Shown piece by piece: positions 57,561-64,000 of a DNA stretch of 64,000 nt. The first letter of the stretch is position 1; the number at the start of each line of letters is the position of its first letter. The stretch covers positions 152,457 through 216,456 of the forward strand of contig VSDK01021916.1 in NCBI GenBank assembly GCA_009767595.1. Direction: 5' to 3'. Under the pieces are notes generated by a model. That model was given only the letters and a program-made list of their open reading frames with translations. It made no database searches and was not told the DNA's origin. The DNA is from Symbiodinium kawagutii (Eukaryota; Sar; Dinophyceae; Suessiales; Symbiodiniaceae). The position numbers and the translations under genes were made by a program.

Positions 57561-57759
57561 AAATACATAATGTATATTTATATGTATACATATCGTTGGG
57601 TGGTGGTTGTAGACATGATTTCCCCATAGATTAAGAGATGGTCGGTTCCTCGGATTTTCCTTTCGCGGAGGTGAATCAATGACCAGGGATGGTTTTTGTT
57701 TATGCTCGCTGAGGGGCCCGCAGCCTTGACCTCGATGGCGCCACCAAGCAGATATGGCA

Positions 57760-57876
57760 TCGGTGGTTTCTCAAGCTGTAGGGAACCCCAAAAATGGCTG
57801 GTTTACTAAGTTTCCCATTACACATGGTTGATATAAAGGATGATTTGGGGGTCCCCTATGGACTTGAGAAACCAAC
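57760..57876. mobile_element. MITE-like element, family A
   Basis: CGGTGGTTTCTCAAG at the left; GACTTGAGAAACCAACC at the right; GGGAACCCC and GGGGTCCCC subterminal blocks. Confidence 0.75.
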
Positions 57877-57958
57877 CTACCTACCAACCAACCAACCAAA
57901 CACCCAACCAGCTGTTAACCAATCAGGTAGCACTCACTTTGTCCATTTTTTCCTGACT

Positions 57959-58070
57959 GTCAAGGACATCTATGGCGCCGCCAAGGCCGCCGTGTGCGGC
58001 CACACCCAACAGGAGCTCAAACTCACCCGAGGGCCGCTGATGTGTCTTGGGGACCATTGGATGACTGAGT
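57959..58070 (+). CDS. candidate exon, Pro-rich, related to the array core
   Basis: After TGTCAAG|G it reads TSMAPPRPPCAATPNRSSNS in the phase used by the array cores. A frame reading KDIYGAAKAAVCGHTQQELK is also open. A short related island TSMAPPSR lies at 57735. Confidence 0.35.
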
Positions 58071-58079
58071 AGATCCACT

Positions 58080-58370
58080 ATGAATTTATCAACGATCTAC
58101 TATTGAATCTTGATTTGTTAAATTCACAATGGATAAATTTGTCAATTTACTGTGGTAAATTACTATAATTTATCAAGTTATCAGTGGTAAATCAATTGAT
58201 TAGGGAATAAATCATTATTGACTGCTGGAGACTTTTGGATGAATTTATCATTCATTTGATTGATTAACAATTTAAGACAAATTCAATTGCTCAATTGATG
58301 TTGTTTAATTGATGTAATTAAGTGTTGTTTTGTTGAAGTGATTCCCTAGCAATTCAAAACAACACAATAC
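58080..58370. other. AT-rich stretch without gene
   Basis: Repeated TGGTAAAT and TTTATCA words only. Confidence 0.5.
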
Positions 58371-58374
58371 TTCA

Positions 58375-58446
58375 CCATATGGCTGTGGGTCAAAATCCTT
58401 AGTCCCCCTGGTTCCCCTATCATTAACCAGGCTCTTTTCCCTATGA
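58375..58446. mobile_element. MITE-like element, family B, one half
   Basis: ATATGGCTGTGGGTCAAAAT then CCCTGGTTCCCCTATCATTA. It stops after TTTTCCCTATGA. Truncated. Confidence 0.65.
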
Positions 58447-58847
58447 CATCATGTTTGTTAGTTTGATCCGACAGTCGTTTGAAGGCACCTTAGATGTTCT
58501 GCAGCTGTCACCCATGGGACGTCCACTGAAGTGGTTTCCACTTCCTGGAGGAAAGTGATGACAAGTTTCCACTTGTCATTCATGGCAGGTTCAAACACGA
58601 GACTAGACTTCAGACGGTCGACTCAAGGCGTTTGTCAGTTGATCTCCACTTCTGTTGTTTCCTTTAGTGATGAATCATCCATGAATCAACCAGTATTGTT
58701 GGTCACAAACCATTTTTGAAGCACTATTGCCGACACTATTCACCATGGCCATTGTGTTCGAGTTCGCAAATCGAATGTCATTTCAACAAATTTGCATTCC
58801 AGCCATGTGCCCAGCAAGCGCATCGCAGTGTTTCCGAATTTCATTGT

Positions 58848-58920
58848 TTCAAGGACATCTACGCTTCCGCAGCAACAGTTCCAAGTCCAAGAGAATCCAT
58901 ACTGGAGCAACAACTGGTAG
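58848..58920 (+). CDS. seventh relative of the array core
   Basis: TTTCAAG|G, then STLPQQQFQVQENPYW in the same frame as STPSQQWQSPSQETPSAW of the array. Nucleotide similarity (CAAGG.C.TC.ACGC.TCCGCAGCAA) is visible. It lies 1.6 kb outside the main array. Confidence 0.45.
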
Positions 58921-59234
58921 ACTCAGAGGACCATGGGTGCAGGGGGTCATGTTTGTTTTTGTTTATTGGGAACACTACAAGTATTTTCGTCTAGATAAAG
59001 ATGATACTGTTCCTGTCGGATTCTGAGGTAGGGAGTTGAGCAGGAGCTTCAATAGTTTTACTTTGTTATTTGCTGCCTGAATTGAAACAGTAAAGAATCG
59101 ATGAAGTGCAGGCAAGTCAGATGGATTGATGTTCCCGAGTACAATGGGATCACCAAGAAGGAATGATGAAGCAATCAATGTCAATCATGTTTGTTTTCGA
59201 TTGCCAGAATTTGCATTTGTTGTTCCACATTCCT

Positions 59235-59564
59235 GACTTCCCAGGCATGAATAGATAGATAGGTAGATAGATAAATTTATCAATAGATAAATACATAGAT
59301 ACAAAGATGCATATATACATGTAGATACATAGATGCATCGATACATAGATACAAAGCTACACATGTACAGAGATACATAGCTACACATGTACATTGATAC
59401 ATAGATACATAGATAGATAGATACATGGATGCATCGATACATAGATACATAGCTACAAATGTACAGAGATACATAGCTACGCATGTACATTGATACACAG
59501 ATAGATAGATAGATACATAGATACGTTGATACATAGATAGATAGATACATGGATACATTGATAC

Positions 59565-59615
<51 letters not shown>

Positions 59616-59799
59616 CGTAGATACATAGATACACAGATACATAGATACATAGATACATAGATACATATGGATACATAAGTACACTGATACACAGATACAT
59701 AGATACATAGATATATATAGGTATATAGCTACATAGCCACGTAGGTACATAGGTACATCGATAGATGGATAAATAGATAAATTGATACATAGATAAATT

Positions 59800-59833
<34 letters not shown>

Positions 59834-59850
59834 CAGATAGATCGTACGCA
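59235..59850. repeat. GATA / GATACA array
   Basis: About 600 bp of GATA, GATACATA and related units. Minus-strand YLSIYLCIYVS ORFs are shadows. Confidence 0.95.
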
Positions 59851-60035
59851 CATAAATTTGCACGCATACACATCATCCTACCAACCCACAGGGTATCACT
59901 ATCCTCCACGTGCTCGCGAAGGCGCCAGTGCTTTCAGCAGCTCTTTGGAGTGAAAAGCTGCTGAGCTGCTGAGGGCACCACCACCAGCAGCCATGCGGGA
60001 TACCAACCAACCAGAACCAGCCAAACAATAGAGGA

Positions 60036-60134
60036 CTGGTTGGTGGTTTGATTGACATTTTTATTTTCCCTAGTAATTACCAACAATTGGTTGGTTGACT
60101 CATATTTTTCAAAGGGATTGAAACCGCCAACCAG
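60036..60134. mobile_element. MITE, family C, with 8-bp target-site duplication
   Basis: The 99-bp element has terminal inverted repeats CTGGTTGGTGGTTT and AAACCGCCAACCAG. It is flanked exactly by ATAGAGGA at 60028-60035 and again at 60135-60142. An 8-bp duplication is typical of hAT-type insertion. This is the best-defined mobile element in the window. Confidence 0.92.
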
Positions 60135-60565
60135 ATAGAGGATTGCCAAGCAAAAAGTCGGAAGATGCTGTGGGAGTAGCTGTCGATGGTCAACTTGGAC
60201 TCCAGGAAATCAGGCAACCGGTATTCATCAGCACAAGTTTAATCACTCCCCTGCGATAGCCCGGGCGGTGCCGGGAAGTTTTTCCTCCTTCCGGGGTTTA
60301 CGATCATTCTTGGTATGGACACCATCGAACAATTCAAAGAATTTCGGCAGTTTCGGGGCACCACCAGTTGTGAACAGTCTTTTGTTCTCGTGGTTCATCA
60401 CTATGACAATGTTTGGTTTGTTATTTTGGGTTGCCCAAAAATAGTGTGCCCCGACAATGGGTGGTTTTCCTTTTTAAAATCATCATTTTGATGGGTGTGG
60501 ACCCATATTGCTCTTTCACCACCACTACAACGTGGTTCAGTTGGTTGGTCGTGTTTTTTTTGCAG

Positions 60566-60618
60566 CAACTGAACTGTGAAGAACCCATCAGATCCATCAG
60601 GATGTTGCAAAAACTGAG
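60566..60618 (+). CDS. candidate exon, unknown protein
   Basis: A T-rich tract ending TTTGCAG precedes QLNCEEPIRSIRMLQKL, followed by a GT donor (GTTTGT) in phase 2. The best polypyrimidine-acceptor in the right part. Confidence 0.45.
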
Positions 60619-60848
60619 GTTTGTAGGTAGTGAGAAAGGTCGTGGTGAAAGTGAAAGGTCTAAGATTCAGGCTTTTTGTAAGGCAAACTCATCTCCGTTG
60701 AACACTGACTTAGTCGACACCAACACTGACCAACAGCATCATACCAGTTGAACATCCCTTATTGTGTGTTTCGTATATTGAGGTGATTCTGGATACCAGG
60801 GGAAAAATACACCAAAAAAGGTAATAAACATAACACAACACTACATAC

Positions 60849-60985
60849 TTTCGCACCATCGCTTTTTGCTTCCACCGGCTGCCGTTGTTCATCGATGGAT
60901 TTTCACCAAAAGCTGCAGCCATTGGCTCAGCCGGCCCTTTTAACACGCGCGGAACGCGACCGCCGCTGTTTTTTTCCCTTGACAT
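60849..60985 (-). CDS. candidate first exon on minus strand
   Basis: ATG at 60985 reads MSREKNSGGRVPRVLKGPAE, then PMAAAFGENPSMNNGSRW, and ends at a good GTATGT donor. It opposes the surrounding plus-strand signal. A plus-strand frame over 61000-61110 reads RRSLRPPSLRALTARAWEDS and cannot be excluded. Confidence 0.35.
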
Positions 60986-61498
60986 AGCTCGCTCGGGCAG
61001 CAGCAGAATGGAGCGAAGAAGCTTAAGACCGCCAAGCTTGCGTGCCCTGACAGCAAGAGCTTGGGAAGACTCACAACTTTCGAGGATGGTTTGGAATTTC
61101 CTCGCAAGATGATACGTATGTTGCGACCATGGATGTCATGTGTATAATATTGTATAATTATGATAATTGATTGTGTGATTTAAAGTGACTCATCATGTGT
61201 CTTTGAACATGCATATCTTCTTAACTATTCGAGATGGAAAAAAACACAGAAAAACAACTTCATCAATGCCAATCTGAAGCGCCCAGAAACTCTAAATCAG
61301 CAACTCAAACTACTTCACAAACATGTCGAACCACTATTCGCCATGATATTGACCATTATTAACAACTATATTCACCATATTACCCATTATTAGTTGTTCA
61401 CCACTATATTAACCATTATTCACCATTATTAACCATTATGCACCACTACAATGACTAACCCACCAAGGTGGTGAAGCACCACCAGCCAGTCACGTGTC

Positions 61499-61615
61499 AC
61501 GTTTCAGCACCAGCCATTTTTCGCCAGGTCTTCGCAGCTCTGGCCTCTTGCTGTTGGCTGTGGGAGCTGTGGCTTCCGGGCTCGGTGGGGTTCCCAGTGC
61601 CGTGGTGGAGCTGAC
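61499..61615. CDS. coding-like island, strand unresolved
   Basis: Plus after GCCAG|G: SSGLLLLAVGAVASGLGGVP, a transmembrane-like helix. Minus: SQQQEARAAKTWRKMAGAET then stop. The plus choice fits the neighbours. Confidence 0.3.
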
Positions 61616-61620
61616 GATGG

Positions 61621-61664
61621 TGATGTTTAGTGATGTTTAGTGATGGTTGATGTTTAGTGATGGT

Positions 61665-61710
<46 letters not shown>

Positions 61711-61715
61711 GATGG
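61621..61715. repeat. GAT/TGATGTTTAG repeats
   Basis: Short tandem TGATGTTTAG units then (GAT)n. Confidence 0.85.
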
Positions 61716-61954
61716 TTGACGATTGTTGATGGTGGCTAGTGATGCTTGATCGTGCTGATGATACTCTTGTTGGGGATGTGTTTGAATTCCTTGTTGTTGA
61801 TAGCGGTGGTGGCGGAATGTGATCTTGGATATTTTGGTGATGTTGGCATTGATATTGATGTTGGGGTTGTGTGTTTGGAGACAGGCAGCCCCAAACATGC
61901 AGCGGGAACAATTTGAAATCATAGATTTCGTATGGTTATTTGGCTGTCGTCAGC

Positions 61955-62108
61955 CAGCAAGTGGTTGTTGATGGTTTTTGTGGAGGTTGCAGCAGTAGTT
62001 ATAGCGACCCAGAGAGCGGCTAAGATCAGTGATGATTCCCCTGATGGTACCTCTGACATACCCAAGGCATCCTGGAAATCATCCGCGTTGGAGGGAAAAC
62101 AAATTGCG
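61955..62108 (+). CDS. candidate exon with hydrophobic helix
   Basis: Reads LLMVFVEVAAVVIATQRAAK, then ISDDSPDGTSDIPKASWKSS and LEGKQIA, before a GT donor. A single membrane helix followed by a polar segment is likely. Unknown family. Confidence 0.35.
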
Positions 62109-62109
62109 G

Positions 62110-62930
62110 TTACGTGTCAATATTCAATGTCACCCCACCCATGTTCTTTAAAGTGAGTGAGTCGTATCATGCAATCATTGAACACATGTGAACAATGGTC
62201 CATAATATTATTACTGGTGAACATCACTAGTAGCCTTTAAAATGATGAACTTGTAAAATGCACAGGGAAATTTCAAGTACCGATGGTCATGGCCAGTATT
62301 TCGTGAGCGTGAGGCTGACAGAACATCAACAACAGTCCTGTTTTGTTCACCAAGTGTGTATTTGCTGTAACTAATTTCAGTGGTGGTAGATCCAGATTTT
62401 GGTCCAGAGAGACTCGATACAACAGCCAATTAGGGCTGGTGATTCATCAAAATCACCAAATCTACTTGAATGTGCGCCCTCACAGCCACTGGGAACAATT
62501 CCCATGGTTTCGTAACGGGGTTCGTTCAGCTAACTTATAGGGTTTAATCAAATAAATCCTTCTTTTTCAAAAAAATAGTTAAATTAATCAAATAAATTGG
62601 TTCTAATCAAATAAATCAAATGATTTGATTAGAACCAGGGTGAACTAACCCCAGCTGCACATCCAGCCGTAGGGGCTTTCCAACTCCCAGGGCTCGCTTC
62701 CCAGGCTTTGCGGGTGCTTGGTGTGGCGTCTCAGGGAGGTCAGTTGTGAACCATTTCCGGTGCCCTTGGGACCGGTTGCTGTGGTTTGAACACATTTTTC
62801 CATGGCTAATTAGCGGTTAATAGTGGGTAATCATAGGGAGTAATAAGCAGCAAAATGATATCCAACAATAATAACCAACAATTAATAACGGTCAATCATA
62901 GGGAATCATTACCAACAATATTATTGACAA
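62110..62930. other. stretch with one weak island
   Basis: A GC-rich island at 62645-62760 is open on both strands (plus: HPAVGAFQLPGLASQALRVL). AATCAAATAAAT repeats lie at 62545-62635. Confidence 0.35.
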
Positions 62931-62939
62931 TAATAACAA

Positions 62940-63039
62940 ACAAGAATAGGGAATTACTCAACGAAGATAACGAAGCAAATTGGCGATTCTTTCCAACATT
63001 TCTTGAGTTGTTCAAAATGTCTACAAAGATGTTTGCAAG
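62940..63039 (+). CDS. candidate exon, unknown protein
   Basis: Reads ELLNEDNEANWRFFPTFLEL then FKMSTKMFA and ends at GCAAG|GTAACT, a good donor. 5' end not fixed. Confidence 0.4.
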
Positions 63040-63149
63040 GTAACTGGTATCTTTGACAATGGGATCCATTAACCATCAGGGAAAACCAGCACCATTGTCC
63101 ATTGTTGTTGTTTGCACCCAGTGCGCCCACTGTTCATCACAACCATGGC

Positions 63150-63275
63150 AATATGTGGCTGTGGGTGAAAACCCCGTACCCCTGGTTCCCCATCATTAAC
63201 CATTGTTTTCCCTGTGAATTTGTTGGTTATTATCCCCCGTGAATTTGGTTGGTTCATATCGACCCATAGCCATAT
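63150..63275. mobile_element. MITE-like element, family B
   Basis: ATATGTGGCTGTGGGTGAAA at the left and CGACCCATAGCCATAT at the right. Its right end is 15 bp upstream of the next candidate exon, so it lies in the 3' end of an intron. Confidence 0.75.
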
Positions 63276-63290
63276 TAATCATTACAACAG

Positions 63291-63376
63291 GAATCCGCAT
63301 GAAGGCCACGCCCAAACATGGAGAACGTCTCAGCTATCTTCAAGCAGCTCACGAACTGCAAAACACCATGCGCATG
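63291..63376 (+). CDS. exon of an unidentified plus-strand gene
   Basis: ACAACAG|G acceptor; reads MKATPKHGERLSYLQAAHEL then QNTMRM; GT donor (GTAATT) in phase 0. It joins in frame to 63945. Helical and charged; family unknown. Confidence 0.5.
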
Positions 63377-63789
63377 GTAATTACCAGCCTTTGTTTGTGA
63401 GGTGGTTGACCAAAACGTTGCGCATTTACCAAATTAAAATGATTAAGGATCAAATGTCATCAATTATCCACCATTATTGTCAACAATCAAGATCTATTTA
63501 CTTTACAGTACTCACCATGAATATTGATAATCATGAGTGCGCCAAAATACAGCTTCTACGTTTGCCATTAGAAAATGTCAACCAGTATGAACCGAAGTTT
63601 GCCCAATACTATCAACCACGGTCAACCATCAATCCGTTCATTATCGGTCATAAATCACTATCAACCAGTGTGAATTAAGATCTTTATTACCATCATCACC
63701 ATTGGTTTTACAACTTTAACCATTATAACTATATACTATCAACCATTAGTCGCTGATCATGGATCATTACCATCAGTTAATATGGTGAT

Positions 63790-63915
63790 CCATGACAATC
63801 AACCACCATCAACCACCATCAACCACCATCAACCACCACCAACCACCACTAACCACCATCAACCACCATCAACCACCACCAACCACCACTAACCACCATC
63901 AACCACCACCAACCA
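63790..63915. repeat. AACCACCATC minisatellite
   Basis: Ten-bp units AACCACCATC/AACCACCACC repeat about twelve times and end about 30 bp before an acceptor. Confidence 0.95.
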
Positions 63916-63944
63916 TCACCACTCGTCATGCTTCGCTCACCCAG

Positions 63945-64000
63945 GAGAACCTCAGCAAGGCAGCGACACGTAGGCGCGGCTCGTTGGTGAATGTTGATTG
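63945..64000 (+). CDS. exon running off the window
   Basis: CACCCAG|G acceptor; reads ENLSKAATRRRGSLVNVD in phase 0, consistent with the donor at 63376. Truncated by the window edge. Confidence 0.45.

Noticed and set aside
59185..59909. 209-228-codon YLSIYL ORFs
   Set aside because: Translation of a GATA/GATACA microsatellite.
61654..61922. Minus-strand ORF with His/Ser/Ile runs
   Set aside because: Driven by the GAT triplet repeat; no acceptor or family resemblance.
1..64000. CRISPR arrays, tRNA or rRNA genes, bacterial operons
   Set aside because: No regular repeat-spacer pattern, no tRNA arm pairs found by eye, and gene structure is intron-rich.

Overview
The window is nuclear DNA of a dinoflagellate. 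Four things point there. Reconstructed introns begin with GA or GC as often as GT and nearly all end in AG followed by exonic G. Several genes belong to large gene families that I recognise from dinoflagellate genomes. Genes lie in long same-strand blocks. Degenerate TTTAGGG-type heptamers are present. I saw no bacterial operon, rRNA, tRNA or CRISPR array. Most long ORFs in this window are microsatellite shadows or frame shadows.

Left edge (1-3.5 kb): a perfect 146-bp direct repeat, two candidate plus-strand exons and AT microsatellites. Minus-strand block (3.5-21.5 kb): three gene units can be spliced by eye with consistent phase. The first (12.14 to about 3.6 kb) has a basic and acidic N-terminus and a GWDK/KKRGWYT domain. 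Further downstream, a GIY-YIG-like domain and a large C-terminal module form one or two more genes or the rest of the same gene. The second (15.47-12.85 kb) is a divergent C5-cytosine-methyltransferase-like protein. The third (21.51-18.64 kb) is an acidic plus Lys/Ala-rich protein.

Strand switch at 21.51-21.84 kb. To its right almost all coding signal is on the plus strand. The best result is a DHX57-like DEAH-box RNA helicase at 26.2-38.7 kb. It is cut into exons of 26-79 nt separated by introns of 0.4-1.8 kb. Those introns are filled with MITE-like inverted-repeat elements, hairpins and a GTT/GCT triplet array with a 75-bp higher-order period.

Right part (40-64 kb): many short plus-strand candidate exons of one or more unidentified genes, the last running off the window. 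They are scattered among minisatellites, a heptamer (TTTTCGG/TTTAGGG) array, a six-copy tandem array with a conserved core of about 115 bp, a GATA/GATACA array and an assembly gap (51013-51066) inside a MITE. At least three families of short terminal-inverted-repeat elements are scattered through the plus-strand block. One copy has a clear 8-bp target-site duplication.

Exon ends are inferred from reading frame, phase and family resemblance only. No transcript evidence was available.
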